The notes under the pieces: generated by a model | The model's input: only the letters and a program-made list of their open reading frames with translations | Database searches by the model: none | What the model was told of the DNA's origin: nothing | Shown here: positions 1-12,278 of the stretch, piece by piece | How positions within the stretch are numbered: the first letter of the stretch is position 1 | Layout of the letters: every line of letters starts with the position of its first letter | Position numbers and translations under genes: made by a program | Assembly (NCBI GenBank): GCA_037157565.1 | Contig: JAZHRO010000013.1 | Span: 115,520,001 to 115,584,000 of the forward strand | DNA: 64,000 bases | From: Thalassia testudinum | Taxonomy: Eukaryota; Streptophyta; Magnoliopsida; Alismatales; Hydrocharitaceae | Reading direction: 5' to 3'

Positions 1-59
1 CTGACTCGTTGTTCAGTGATTTTAACGGAAATTGGGTAGCTAATGAACCTTCTAGGGTG

Positions 60-333
60 ATATGGCTGGCAAGTTATCATGGGTAACAGCCCATAGGTAG
101 GTTGTCTAGAGCCCAGTCACTGGACCATTCTCTTTTTGCTGCCTTTAGGTAAATCTTAGACCAGGGAAGCCACCTACTTAAAAAAAAAAGAGAAAAAGAA
201 AGTCAAAAAGAAAAGAAAAAAAAAAGAGAAAAGGAGAAAAGAAAAAGAAATAAGCCACACTTCGTCGCACGAGTATGGCTGGCAAGTTGTCGGTGGTAAC
301 AGCTCATCGATTGGTGGTCCAGAACCCAGCTCA
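60..333 (+). repeat. Duplicated 3' UTR module of element E
   Basis: Two copies of a module of about 57 bp lie at 60-116 and 273-333. Each begins TATGGCTGGCAAGTT and ends GAGCCCAG or GAACCCAG. The first contains a small hairpin, TGGG-TAACAG-CCCA. The pair occurs in the same position in elements C and B. A purine-rich stretch (180-250) separates the copies. Confidence 0.7.
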
Positions 334-1360
334 ATAAATGCACTGAAAATTCCCAAAACACTTAGGAAGAAGCGGAGAAGTAGAATAAACTGGGGAGATA
401 TACACTGGATACACCCTTGTGTTGACCCTGTGAAAATAAAAGTAGGGAGAAAGCTACCGGTTGTAAAGATACACCTTTAGGTAGAATTCTCTTTTTAAGG
501 TCACCTAGAGGTGTAGAAATTCAAAGTCCGTTGTAACTGCCGATCAACGAGTCTATCACATTCACATTAAGATGCTTAGAACTTAGGGTTCTCATCAAAT
601 CTTGGGTGAGTTGAATGGCCGTAGAAAGCCACTCCTAAACCCTAAAACTCGAAAATCCAAAAAAAAAATAAAAAATAGAAAAGAAGAAAAAGAGAAAAAG
701 AAAATTTTCTTTGAATAAGGCGATGGCTTGAGGCGGTCTGCATTTTGGCAGATACCCAGGCACTATTGTGTCTTTGAAAGTTCAGATCCTAAGTAAACAT
801 TTTCTTAATGATTGAAAATAACTCATGCCCAAATAATCCAACCAGATTCTTTTATAAATAGCATGTAGTTTTTCCTAGGGACTAGCAAAAGATAGGCATG
901 GGGGTATGATGTAAACTTGTTTACAATACTTAAGATGTCTATTTATGCATGTTCTTAAGCATAGGATTGCATTACATACTATAAATATTGCATAGCATGC
1001 ATCATCTTGCATTTAGATTAGTTTGAATAAAATAGAGGTTAATTGTCTCCTTTTATGTTCAAGGATAGGACAAAATTTTTATCGGGGCCTCGGATCGAAG
1101 ATCCAACCGTACAGATTTGATTAGGACGACAGTTGGAGTTCAATGACTCCAAGATCGCCTTAATCAGACATCTGTAGCATCAGATAGAGATCGGGGAACC
1201 CTAGAAGATCAATGGTCAAGATGATGTGAATCCACACTTAAAATGACAAGTCCGATCGCACGGATGGATTCAGATCAACGATTGCAGCCTAACGGCGTGA
1301 AAATCGACTCAATTTGACAACTGTGGCACCATCGACATCATCCAGAAGATGGACGGCCAA

Positions 1361-1382
1361 GATGGTGCCACGTGGCGCCATC
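1361..1382. promoter_or_regulatory. G-box palindrome in E LTR
   Basis: A 22-bp near-palindrome (one mismatched pair) is centred on CCACGTGG, the G-box core bound by plant bZIP and bHLH factors. The equivalent site is present in all C and B LTRs. Confidence 0.6.
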
Positions 1383-1507
1383 TCAGCTACCCAACCGGCC
1401 GCTACACCCGCCGCACCCTCTTCTTCGACAATTCTCCGCTGTTGGATGCACATCCAATGGCTGTGAGCGCGAACACACAAAACTTAAGCACGACACAAAC
1501 GCAGTGA

Positions 1508-1560
1508 TAACGTGTTGGTCGAACGCGCTTGTGAGAAGGCGGGGCGCACGTTCGAACCTT
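1508..1560 (+). promoter_or_regulatory. tRNA-like A-box/B-box module in E LTR
   Basis: An A-box-like TAACGTGTTGGT starts at 1508 and a B-box-like GTTCGAACC starts at 1550, 42 nt apart, as in a tRNA gene. The C and B LTRs have the same pair 43 nt apart. The anticodon arm is not convincing, so this is a tRNA-derived or tRNA-like Pol III promoter remnant rather than a functional tRNA gene. Confidence 0.5.
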
Positions 1561-2598
1561 GGCAAGCAGCTGCTGAGGCGCGGTGAGTGGGTGCGATTGA
1601 CCACTCGATCGTGATCGAGCGGTCACGCTTGCACGATAGTGCTCACGCTGTATTGCATGCCCGCGCATGACGTGCCATCAGATGCGGCGAGCGCGTGTAG
1701 AGGAGGTGCAGTAAGGAGTGCTCTCATACTATTTGATCTCGTGATCGAACGGTCGAGATTTAAAGAACGTGGAAAGGTGTTGAGTGAGAGGAGGTGAGCG
1801 GGCGTAAGCGTGCCGCCCCACTATGCCCACGATGGGGCTTTAGCGATAGTTTTATCCGTTACTAAAGACCCCTGATTTAATATTTTGAGATTAAAATGAC
1901 CAAATTGCCCTCATTCCTTGCAACTATAAAAGGAGACCTCCTCTATACTAAATCTTCATCCCCTTTCTTCTCTTCTCTCCCTCTCCAAAGTTCAAGAGAA
2001 GCTTGTCCCACACTCGAGATGCTTCTCAAGAGATAAAGTCAAATTTTCATCCCCGTTTCGGAAGCGGATCCTGCGACGACGATGACGTGCTGCCCCGTTC
2101 CCGTTCTTCCCGCTTCGTCCTCCTTCATCCTGCTCCATTCCCTGTCTTCCAAGCATCGTCCCGTCCGGCCCGTCTTTCAAGCGATCGTCGAGGAGGATAA
2201 TTCTCTCTCCATTCTTTTTAATGATTTCTAGAGTAGATTTACTGCTTTCTAGTGTAATCATTTTCCCGCTTTCTAATCGTAATGAGTAGTGTAACAAACA
2301 ATCTCTTTGATAATGAATTCCATGTTCATTTTACATCTCTTTTTGGTTTTTATTTGTAATATTCTCTCTCTCTCTCTTCTATTTATTGTAAATAGATAGA
2401 TAGTTTCTAATCAATTATTCTACTTTGTGACAAATAAAACAAACACGTATTTTTAAATCAAACGTCCGCCTCCCTGAGTTTGACCCGAGATTTCTATTCC
2501 GGTATAAATTTTATTTGTTGAACACGAGTTCTTCACTTTCAAACTACAATGATAGGTTTTCAAAACAAAATAAGTTAGCATAGTAGCTCGTAGCTTCA

Positions 2599-3417
2599 AC
2601 ACGCGGCTTCGCTGGTGCGCGGTCTGCAGGTGCGTGAGGGCGCTGCGCGCGGTGAGAGGCTGGCGGTGAAGGCAGCGGCTGTGCGTAGTGAGGATGTTGC
2701 ACATGCATAAGGGCGTGGCTATCTGCTGACGTGGCTGCCTGTGGGTGCGTGGCCTGCGGGTGCGCTGCCTGCGGGTGCTTGGCCGTATGCTGTCACCACA
2801 TGGCCTATGCAATGAAGCTTGCACGGTGAGAGCAGTGAGAGGCTGGCGGTGCGTGGTGTGGGTTCTCTGCAAATCACGGTGCATACGGATCTCCACAATG
2901 CTCGCTAGTTCCACAATGCACGTCTCCTTCACGGTGGAGAAGATGGAGAGATAGTCCTCGCCGGGGGGGGGAGGAAGATGGCTCGCGAGAGTCCTTAAAT
3001 CGCTCTTCTTATCAGCAATCTGTTGCTTTTGCCGGATGCTTCTCCAACCACCTACGAAGGATGCGAGTGGTTGGAGCGGTAGAATTCGTCAGGCAACTTC
3101 TTCATCAGACGTCTGGTCAGTCCTTCACACGTCTTAAAAATGTAGATATCAATAAGTTCTTGCTGGTGGTCCCAGACGTCTGTCATTTCCTCCAGACGTC
3201 TTATAGATGTAGAAATGGGCGTCTAAACTTATGTACCTAGCCTGCATTCATCGAATGAATTATATTATTATATCATATGTGGTTAAATGTAAAATTAACG
3301 CATAAAATTATATGCAAACTAAAGTAAATTACTATATCTCCTAGTCAATTATCAACTAAGAGCAAATATTTAAATAGTACGTAGGCTAAATGAGGGTCCA
3401 TGAAAGTGGACTTATCA
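2599..3417 (-). repeat. 3' LTR of element D (right part, split by E)
   Basis: This matches about 11490-12278 of D's 5' LTR in order and orientation, including the shared GACGTCT motifs and the terminal GTGGACTTATCA. The missing left half should lie to the left of element E, outside the window. Confidence 0.8.
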
Positions 3418-4978
3418 AATGCCCCCATGCCTAAGTTTTGCTAGTCCCTAGCAAAAATGAAAAACAATGGAAGTAATCAGAAGATTTCTTCTTCCTTTAT
3501 TCCAAAAATTTAGAAATCTAGACAATGTGAATTGATAGTAACCTAGGAATGGATCCAAGTGAAAATAACCACTTTACATTTGCAGTTCGTACTTATCCTT
3601 GGGTAAATATTTCTATCGGGATAGGTAACTACTTCACTCAGGGATAAAGCAGAAAGTAATCTGTAAATTGACCCTGGCTTTTTGGCTTAGGTAGAAGAAA
3701 CTGAGTTTAATGGATATGTATTTGGTGGCACACACTCATCTAGTGCTACATGTAATCTAGTACTACAGACTCTAGATATCCAGACTATCAAATGAGTCAA
3801 CCTAGAGAGAGGCTAAACAACTGTGCTCTCTTGATGTTCCTTGGCGCTCACTCTTTTCCATCTTTTCTTTCTGAGATCATAAATCTCGCCAGATTTAGTA
3901 AGTGTACTCACTACTTGGTGGCCTCACATGGCATTCACACTTCAACTAAAGTCCTAATAACTCTACCACTAAGTTAGAGTTCTCAGCCAGTATTCGGGCG
4001 ATTAGAAACATTGAAAGGTAGGTATGGGTCATATTTGGTGGATCGTGATGGGGTTTTTTTTTATGCCTCAGAAACAACGTCACGAAGATAAAATTATGAA
4101 CTTGGACTCTTTTCTTTTTCTTTTCTCTCTCTCTTTTTTTTTGTTTCTTTTTTTCCTTCTTTTTCTTTCTTCATAAATCAACATTACACGATGTAGACTT
4201 TTATTTATGAGGCATTATTAGGGATGATGATGGTCAAGAGGATATTGTGTGGCTTATTTGGTGGAAGTGCCTACTCTTGGCATCGGGAAGGAATGGATAG
4301 GACAAGCGTATTTCTGACCTTTGACACTATTACCCTCCTTCAGCCGATGACTTTATGGACGGTCGTAACCATCCACCATAGTCATAGATTTATTAGGACT
4401 CAATCTCTATGTATCTGCCTTATTTGGTGACTCTCAGGAATTCACACAATGTACGCACACAAGAACAGAGAGCGAAAACTATGCCTAAATCTGAAGTATC
4501 ATCCTCTAATTGTCCAAAACTTAAGAGTCCTTGCACTGGACTTAGCACACCAATAATCTCTCTACTTTCTTCTCATAAATATGAGGTGGATCTACTAGGA
4601 GATAGTATGGTTGACTCCCTATTAACTGTCCAAGGGTTCAGTAGACTAAAAATGCTTATTGGTTTTCTTCAAAGATCTATTATCCAGCCTACGTGCAAGT
4701 GAAGTAAATGTACTGGATTCTAAACTTAAGAAATAATTTAAGAAGAAAAATCTTTAATGACACCTCCATGACAAAGATATTTTGCTAGGGACTAACCAAT
4801 TCTGCTTAAGAAAAGAAAATATTATTTATTTATTTTTTATTATTATCTTTTTATATTCTAACCTAACCTAAATGCATGAATGCTTCCTAAAATGCAAAAT
4901 TCACCCCCCCATGCCTAAATCCTACAATATCCTCATTGTAAAATTAAAATAGGGGGAGAAAGGAAGGAAATTACTTGA
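3418..4978 (-). other. 3' UTR of element D
   Basis: This AT-rich non-coding region lies between the end of the D ORF and its polypurine tract. It contains a T-rich stretch (4105-4170) and repeated TTATTTGGTGG-like words (about 4030, 4253 and 4422). The small reading frames in it look incidental. Near 4905-4940 (reverse strand) it has the AATGAGGATATTG...AGGCATGGGGG motif that follows the last ORF in A, B and C too. Confidence 0.6.
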
Positions 4979-5158
4979 TTATGGTGTTATTCTGAACACT
5001 GGGTTGCCTCCCAACAAGCGCTGCATTTTATGCCAGCAGCCAGACTTATAGGGAACCTGTAAGTTTGGTTCCAAACAGAAAAAGCTAGGCCCTAAAAATA
5101 TGTGTAATAGCGCGGGCCTAGAAAATAGGTAGCCACGGATGTTGGCGAGCTGATGATG
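4979..5158 (-). pseudogene. C-terminal end of the D unknown ORF (split off by G1)
   Basis: This fragment carries the conserved C-terminal motif HHQLANI followed by YLFSRPALL and a downstream LGP. It corresponds to HHQLANILGCLFSRSALL in element A and HHQLATFIDHLFGKPIF in element B. It was separated from the rest of the D ORF (7507-9369) by insertion of solo LTR G1 exactly at the HH codons; the TGATG target duplication is part of those codons. Downstream the frame runs into the conserved GCGCTTGTTGGGAGGCAACC motif (reverse strand, about 5000-5028), which typically follows the last ORF of Athila/Tat elements. Function unknown. Confidence 0.7.
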
Positions 5159-7506
5159 TGATTGCGCAGCAATCATAGGTCTTAATTGACCTAGATTAAG
5201 CTAGGACTTAGCATAAGTTAGGGTTATTCACGCATACATACTCATTATCTGCATCTTTACTGCTTTACTTTAGCTATGCATAAAATAATGTTATAATGTG
5301 CTGATTAAGTGCATTATGTCAATTGCAGGCAATAAGCAGATCTGGAGCTAGATCTGGAGCAGGATCTGAAGCTGGATCAGGAATAACGGGAGTTGTAGCA
5401 AAGCTGGAGCAGAAGGCTTAGTTTAGATATAGGAACAATAATGTAAGGGGGTTAAAAGTTTGCTATTCTATTAAGTAGGAATAAAACAGTAAAATGTGAA
5501 GAGCTTAGATCCATCCTAGCCTTAGGATAGCCTAGAGACTTCCCCAAGACTTAGCCACCCTTAGATTAGGTCACAACACCCTAAAAAGCCTTAAAACCCT
5601 AGTTCCAAGCCTTACCTGGAAGTCCAGATAAGTTATAGGATGTCTATGACCCTTAGCCATCTCACGCACACCTTAAACCCACTTCTGCAGTGTTATTGAA
5701 CGTCCAGACACTTTGTCAGACGTCTAATTTCTGCAGAGTACCCAAAACAGAACCTTGATTTCCCCTGACTCAAATTGGACGTCCAGAACTGAAGTCTGGA
5801 CTTCTAATTTTTGAGTGTAAGTCATCTGATCCTATTATTGGACGTCTGATACTGGTCTCCAATTCCTGTTTTGAGATTCAAGTCTTGATCTTGGATCTCT
5901 AGCTCCCTAGACCTAATCCCAACCCCATAGGAACCTAAATTAAGGTGTCCTAACCCTAGTACATCACCTCTAGACCTACCTAAGGACCTAATTAGGTCCT
6001 CACCAAACCCAATTAACTTAGATCAAGTCAATTACCTTCAGCTAAGTCAATTGGACTCATTGAGTCCAATTGATCTTAGATCTCAACCCACACATGTTCA
6101 ATTGGACTTAGTGAGAGTCCAATTGACCTAAACCCAACCTGATTGAGTTATGTCACCCTCAAGTAGGATCACACATTCAATTAAACTTAGGTTAAGTTTA
6201 ATTTCATTTTCACCTTAGAAATTAGGGTTTGTAACCCTAAAATCAAGACCTACACCTACACAAACCCCTTAGGACCTATTGTAAGCCACCTAGCCACATA
6301 GAGCACGACCACACACACACACACACACCCATTCACACACACACTTCTCTAGAATTCTCTAGAGCTCTCTTGAGATGGTGCCACCTCTTGGTTGCCAAAT
6401 TTAGCAACCAAGAGGCATTCAAATTGAGATCCACAATTTTTGGATCTCAAACACCACCTCCACCCTCATGTGGCCGACCACTCTTGGACTCTCTCTAGAG
6501 AGTTCCACACCTCTCTAGAGAGAAGCCATTGGGTCTATAAAAAGACCCCATGGGCGGCCAAGTGCACCCATTCACATCCCTTGGCTTCCATTGGCACCAC
6601 TCACCTCATTAGCTCCATACACGCCCACCTTCACTTAGGTTAGCTACTCCACCTCCACAAGCTCACCACCATCATGGAGGACATCATGCTGAGATGCTGG
6701 ATCACTCCTCTCTCTCTCCAAGGGTCGGCCTAAGCTACATTGGTCGCCCCTCATTCTTCTCCCGACCACTCCAAGGCCATCGGGGACCATCCCTGAATGC
6801 TCTATTCTTCTAGATTTAATTCATGTTCTTCATAATTTTATTGCTTTTATTACTGCTTAATAGCGTAGTCTTACTTCTCCCCCAATGATGCATGCGAAAT
6901 CCCCCCCATCGATTCTTGTATGCAATCATTTTCTAGGAGCTAGGTTTAATTTTCAAGCATTTATGTACAAACTTTCCTCTAGATTCCTTGTGCAAACAAC
7001 TCCCTAATGAATGAATGAAAATGCATTTATATATATATCTCTTTATGTGTTTGAAATCACCACGAGCTTAATAATTATCATATTTGCGTGATTTAAGTGC
7101 CTGCTCTTTAACTATCTATCTATTACGCACCAGCATGTCGTTTCCCGAGGATATTGAAAATCTAACAATAGACGCTTTCTCCATAAATAGTCACCACCTC
7201 ACTAGAATTGTGCGCACATAAACTCACACGTTCACCTTCGTAATTTATTTGACGCATGCGCATGTGATCTGAGTTAATAACAGAACTAGTGAAGTTTTAG
7301 TTAGGAGATTGGAAACCGGCGTGCATCTTTAAAAGAAGTAGAGTAGTAAAAATATCGATTTTAAAAGTGAAAGTAATGCCTCCCAGAGACGAACTACCAG
7401 GACTCAAGTCTCGTTATCTTTAGAAATCATTTTTTTTGACGAATGTTTTTGCGCGACTATACTATGATTCTGACGACTTTCAAAGCGCGTGAAAACAATT
7501 CTATCA
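5159..7506 (+). mobile_element. Solo LTR G1 inserted in element D
   Basis: This is a 2348-bp LTR from TGATTGCGCAGC to AACAATTCTATCA, flanked by a 5-bp target duplication TGATG (5154-5158 and 7507-7511). Removing it leaves the D ORF codons continuous across the junction, which confirms both edges. It has no internal region, so it is a solo LTR formed by LTR-LTR recombination. A TATA box (CTATAAAAAG) at about 6535 sets the plus orientation. It shares family with G2 (13863-16123). It contains GACGTC-type motifs (5640-5870), a CA microsatellite (6309-6328) and three hairpins (6047-6203). Confidence 0.88.
6047..6203. promoter_or_regulatory. Three consecutive inverted repeats in G1
   Basis: Hairpin 1 has 13-bp perfect arms (6047-6059 and 6061-6073) around a single base. 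Hairpin 2 has 11-bp arms (6098-6108 and 6116-6126) with a 7-nt loop. Hairpin 3 has 11-bp arms (6179-6189 and 6193-6203) with a 3-nt loop. All three are kept in G2. They lie about 330-490 bp upstream of the TATA box. Confidence 0.7.
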
Positions 7507-9369
7507 TGATGCAGCGTGATTCCAAATGCTCGCCAGAAGACATGAAAGCAGAGAACCTCATTGGCTATCTTGGGAGGTCTAGGAATAACAAAAGGAATAT
7601 GAAAAGGGACCTCCCGAAACGGAATAAGTGGAGAATAACAAGGATCCTCCAAAGCAGGATAGGTTTTAAAAGATATAGACATTATTATTTCAAACCCTTG
7701 AATGGCGAGACTAAAAGTACAAGCATCAATCCAAACTCGCCATTCTACCCGAGGATGTACTGGCCTGATATTCTCCCTAGAAAGAATGTAAGTGAGTAGA
7801 GACCTGAGCCAAGGATCGATTAGGGAGTGTAAGGGTTGTTTGTGGTGTTGGAAGGTAATGATTAAGTCCAATGAGGGCTCAGTTGGTGTCAGGTCCAATT
7901 CCAACAATGATGCAGATTGTGTATTCTCCCTAACAATTGTAGAAAAATTCACGTCACCCTGCCTAGCATTAATGATCGGAGTCATATTTTCACCTTCCAG
8001 TATATGTGAATCAATGGTGGACTCCAAATTACATTCCTTTGATGGCAGGGTCAAAACAACAGAATCATTATCATTAATTTCATCCTCGAATTCGTTTGGT
8101 TCACTTGAGTTTTTGTCTGAGTGTATATGCGTTTCACCAGTAAAGAGAGGAGTTGGATCAGTATCCTCAATTATTCCTGAAGGAGGATCAGTCTTAATGT
8201 TTTGGAGTAAGCCTATATCACTCAATTCTTTATTCTTCTCGGGGCATAAATCCTCAATTGACATGTTTTGTCCCCGAGAGTCTCCTTTAGGCTTCTTACT
8301 ATTGTGTTTGTCCTCCTCGAATATCAACTCCTGGTTTGATGGAGGATGACTCTCAAAAGAAGGGAGGAATCCGGATTTCACCAGATTATTTATATCCTTA
8401 GGGGGCAAGTCCTCAAATAACACATAATCCCCCTATGATTCACTCTAGATTCTAAGGTCAGGTTCCTCCATTGGGTCATCCTCGTCCTCTAAAATAGACT
8501 CTTTATATCTTTGAGACCAAATTGATCTAATTCATCCTCCATTCCCTTAGGGTCTCCTTCATTGGGTGCATTTAAATCCTCAGAATGTTGGATGGTAGGT
8601 GTTGATTCCCTAAGTGGAGGATCAGGATTAGGCTCACTAAGGGTAGAATGGGGTTCCACCAGATAGTTAATAGGGGAAGTGATAGGAACAATACAACCTT
8701 GACCCGGGTTATCAGGGGTAAGGAAAATACTACCATTAGGGTCAAGGTTCTCAATAGGTACCACCTTCCCTTTCTTTTGACTCCAATATAGCTTGGGTGG
8801 ATAATTACTAGGATCGTTCTCCTCTAGTGGCTGGGTCTCATTGGGAGAGTCTAAGTGATAGCTACGTAAAACATGATCCTTATTTTCATTGGTTTCCTCA
8901 GAATTATTTTCATGATCACGGTCGTATGGGTAGGGATCAGAATTACTGGGAAGAGCGTAGCTAAGCTATCTAATTTCACTGTTCAATTGTTGACTATTCC
9001 TCAACATCTCTCCCATAGATTCCATCATTTTCTTATGTTGTTTTTGCATTTCTATCATAAAAGAGGAGAGGCTACTACTATCAGATTGAGGAGAATAGAC
9101 AATCTCAGGCTCTGGTTGCCTAAGGGTATCGGTCCAACCTTGATACGGAAAATCATGAAGGGTGGGAGGGTTGGGTGTTTGCATATAAGTAGGGATTCCA
9201 GGATTAGAAAATCCCGCTGCTAGTCTCTGCTCAAAAGTGGGATTATTGGGCCAGTACTCCTAGGATAAGAATATACATGATCCCATGAATTGTCAATGTA
9301 CCCATCAAGGGATGGATATGCTCAGGACATGGGATCCTGGTTAAAATGATAGGAGTAAGGATAGTCCAT
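7507..9369 (-). pseudogene. Unknown ORF of element D (N-terminal and middle parts)
   Basis: This degenerate coding region is homologous to the 37137-39091 ORF of element A. From its 5' end it has a short frame starting MDYPYS at 9369 and ending in TGA (9324-9322). Then come SLDGYIDNSWDHVYSY-like and NPPTLHDFPYQGWTDT-like segments (to 8966), a frame of 91 codons (8764-8489) with VPIENLDPNGSIF, and a frame reading DYVLFEDLPPKDINNL then DPWLRSLLTYILSREN, EWRVWIDACTF and FGITLHH, where G1 interrupts it. The matching A segments are SFDGHNDNHWDLFYSY, VPLEDLDPNDSIF and DPWLRDMLTFVLTREL. The protein is acidic and Pro/Ser/Asp-rich. I recognise no gag, protease or polymerase motif and cannot assign a function. 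Confidence 0.75.
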
Positions 9370-10573
9370 TTCTATCAATTAAACATGTTAAACTCTCTTA
9401 GGATTTAAAAGAAATGAGAAATTTCCTACAGAGTTCTACCACTGTCAAAACAAACATAAATATAGTGGGATCTATTTTTAGTGGATTCTAGGTCTTAGCT
9501 GTTCAGTTGGTGGCCAAACATGTTTTGCAGGAATTACGCTTCCTAGGCTGACCTTCATTGGTGCCTACAACCTACTCGTAAGGGATGGAAGTCTCGAATC
9601 GAGCCAACGCATGAGGAGCCAAAGTAACTTGGTGGATAGGCTTGTTGATTTTCGACTAACTTCCCTTGTGGTGCAAAGAGGAGAGGTAGAAATTTATCTA
9701 GTAACCTTATGTGTGAGGTGCACAGTGTCTTAGGTGTGCAATCATACGTTCGTGTTTTGAGTTTTGAAATCTTGCAAACAAGATCCTTTTGCACACAATT
9801 TTAAGTCACAGATTTTAAGATCCAGCCTCTTAGCAGTCTCAAATTTTAAAGTGACCATTGAATTAATTCGATTCAAGCACTTTAGTGATCTTAGATTTAG
9901 GTTCAATGCAGATGCATGACAGGTAATTGATGCTTAAGAGAAAGGCGTACCTTACTCCAGCTTTCTTCAATGCAGGATGCTTTCAATGCAAAAAGAAAAG
10001 CTAGATGCTGCTCATTCAGTCCTAGATGATCGCCCTATTGATATGCAGCTTCTAGTAGGCAATTCAATATTCTTTTTTTTTTTGTAAATAAATATTAAGC
10101 AATCAAACCTAATATAACTAACTAACTAACCTATATGCAGCTTAAATAATTCAAATAATCCTATACTCTAAATAAAATAGGAACACTCTCCCGAAAATAC
10201 GCTCCCGCATACAAGAGCGATAAGAAATAAAGAAACACTGGGAACACGATCCCAAAAATGCCCAATAAGGGTCCACAAGATAGAAATTAAATTCTAATGT
10301 CTATCTAAACTAAATCTAAGCTACAAACTAATGACTAAATCAGAGAAAGGTTCCTTCGTACGCCTATGTGTGTGGGATCAAGGCTCACAAGCACCCGTTG
10401 CTGGCCTCCAGGTGGCGTCAAGGTCCACCAAAAAGATCGCCTCCGTCGTGTGTGCCCGCCGTGTTCGTTGTGTGTTTTGTAGAGAAGAAGATCCACAGTT
10501 AGTAATTCAGAAAAGCTTTTAAAATAGCATAAAATAACATAAAATTCCTGAAAAAATTCATAGGCGTGTTTCC
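9370..10573 (-). other. 5' leader of element D
   Basis: This non-coding leader lies between the primer-binding site and the ORF. It shares blocks with the leader of element A, for example GGACTGAATGAGCAGCATC (reverse strand, about 10005-10028), followed by a possible 5' splice site (GTAAG/GTACGC, about 9945-9955). A T-rich run lies at 10072-10083. Confidence 0.55.
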
Positions 10574-10591
10574 TCCCCAGCAACGGCGCCA
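10574..10591 (-). promoter_or_regulatory. Primer-binding site of element D (tRNA-Asp)
   Basis: The coding strand reads TGGCGCCGTTGCTGGGGA next to the 5' LTR. It matches the complement of the plant tRNA-Asp 3' end except for one base. Confidence 0.85.
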
Positions 10592-10592
10592 T

Positions 10593-12278
10593 TGAAATAG
10601 CGATCTTCATTTTCGTTGAAAACTTTAACATAAAATGATGTGTCGTTGTATGTAATCGCGTGGTAGAAAATCACTTTTCAAAACATTTTAATTCTCAAAA
10701 CTAACCATGAAGAGTTAGGTCGTCTCCATAGGAAGGAATTAGCCTATTTAAACTAGTGCGTTGTGCTTCGTTTATTCGAGAATCTCAGTGGGTATGCATA
10801 CTAGTTATTGCACTTCATTTTCAACATAAGTTTAGCATTTAAGTAATTACTTAAAAATATAGGGAGGTTTTATGTAAATCACCACTACGGCATACGTGAA
10901 TCATAATCATAGTACTGACAAATATCGTCAACATAAATCAAAATCGAACCCATTCCCTATAATCAATATCCCATACTTGATTAGTTAAGAGATAAATGCA
11001 CTATTCGTCATTCAATTGAACTTGAGGGACATTCATGCAATTCTATCTTATTATAATAAGGAGATAAATAAATGAATAGTATTATCTAAAATGGCATTAT
11101 TCATAATTACTAATAGGGGCTTTACTGTAGAGAAACAGGGGAATACTTCCATTTGTGCTTGCATGAAGAGGAGTTGGCGGATGATGTGGTCGCTGGTGGT
11201 GGGTCTTTGATGTGTGGCCTTCGCGATGGTGGTGACGCGGCGGTCGGAGGTGGCCGGCAGCGACCGGACGGAGGAGGAAATCTCCTATGATGATGAAGCC
11301 CACGCGAGCTACTGTGGCTGCGTGAGCGGGCCACGCGTGGCTTTGGTGCTTGGCGTTGAGCTTTGGCGGTTGGCGGAGGCTCAACGGTGGCGGCTGCATG
11401 GAGGGGGGGCATGGCGGCTTTGGGTTCTTTCGGGAGGCTGCAGGCGGTGGTGGAAAGAAGAAGAGGAAGAAGAAGAAGAACGCATGCGGCTGGAGAGCAG
11501 CTTCACTGGTGTGCATGGAGCGACACAGTGCGTGCAGTCTACAGGTGTGTGAGGGCGCTGTGCGCAGTGAGAGAGGTGAGAGGCTGGCGGTGAAGGTAGC
11601 GGCTGCGTGCAGTGAGGATGTTGCACGTGCACAAGGGCGTGGCTGCCTACGGGTGCGTGGCCGTGTGCTGTCACCACACGGCCCACGCAGTGAAGCTTGC
11701 ACGGTGAGAGCGGTGAGAGGCTGGCGATGCGTGGTGTGGGTTCTCTACAGGTCACGGTGCACACGGATCTCCACAGTGCATGTCTCCTTCACGGTGGAGA
11801 AGATGGAGAGATAGTCCTTGCCGAGGGGGGAGGAAGATGGTTCGCGAGAGTCCTCAAACTGCTCTTCTTATCTGCAATCTGTTGCTTCCACCGGATGCTT
11901 CTCCTACCACCTGCGAAGGATGTGAGTGGTTGGAGTGGTAGAATCTATCAGGAAACTTCTTCATCAGACATCTGATCAGTCCTTTAGACGTCTTAAAAAT
12001 GTAGATATCAGTAAGTTCCTGCTGGCGGTCCCAGACTTCCGTCATTTTCTCTAGACGTCTTATAGATGTAGAAATGGGCGTCTAAACTCATGTACCTAGC
12101 CTACATTGATCGAATGAAATATATTATCATATCATATGTGGTTAAATTTGAAATTAACGCATAAAATTATATGCAAACTAAGGTAAATTACCATATATCT
12201 CCTAGTCAATTATCAACTAAGAGCAAATAATTATATAGTACTTAGGCTAAATAAGGATCCACGAAAGCGGACTTATCA
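10593..12278 (-). repeat. 5' LTR of element D
   Basis: This LTR runs from TGAAATAGCG to GCGGACTTATCA, 1686 bp, next to the primer-binding site. Its end nearest the internal region resembles the element A LTR (TACAACGACA...ATCATTTTA, reverse strand). It includes a GC-rich block (11120-11820) with purine runs that produces several overlapping false reading frames, and GACGTCT motifs near 11985-12085. Confidence 0.85.

Larger units (their letters stand above)
1..2598 (+). mobile_element. Gypsy element E, 3' part: internal 3' UTR plus 3' LTR
   Basis: This is a plus-strand Athila/Tat-type element whose 5' part lies left of the window. Bases 1-906 are its 3' UTR, the reverse complement of the kind of sequence seen in elements C (25060-25760) and B (29400-30120). 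They end in a purine tract, GGCATGGGGGTA, directly before a TG. The LTR (907 to about 2598) runs from TGATGTAAAC to GTAGCTTCA. It carries a G-box palindrome, a tRNA-like module and a TATA box, and near its end the CGCCTCCCTGAGTTTGACCC motif typical of this group. The sequence right of 2598 is the remainder of D's LTR, so E appears to have inserted into it. The exact right edge is inferred from the CA end and from where similarity to D's other LTR resumes. Confidence 0.75.
907..2598 (+). repeat. 3' LTR of element E
   Basis: The LTR begins TG right after the polypurine tract and ends near GCTTCA. It is related to the LTRs of C and B by shared blocks: the G-box region, the tRNA-like region, the TATA box at 1924-1931 (CTATAAAA) and the CTCCCTG...GACCC motif at 2470-2486. 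The other LTR is outside the window, so its length (about 1.69 kb) cannot be confirmed. Confidence 0.7.
2599..12278 (-). mobile_element. Non-autonomous gypsy element D (Athila/Tat type)
   Basis: This minus-strand LTR element is nested in LTR F'. Its 5' LTR is 10593-12278. The primer-binding site (10574-10591) reads TGGCGCCGTTGCTGGGGA on the coding strand, complementary to the tRNA-Asp 3' end. The 3' LTR (right part only, 2599-3417) is preceded on the coding strand by the purine tract GGCATGGGGGCATT. I see no gag, protease, RT or integrase. The internal region encodes the unknown protein family also found in element A. It is interrupted by solo LTR G1 and probably by element E at its left end. 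Confidence 0.8.

Noticed and set aside
7443..8349. Plus-strand frames of 118 and 185 codons opposite the D ORF
   Set aside because: They are shadows of the minus-strand ORF, whose residues match element A.
11097..11814. Overlapping frames up to 201 codons in D's 5' LTR
   Set aside because: GC- and CT/GA-rich LTR sequence is open on several frames of both strands. D's other LTR piece does not keep them.
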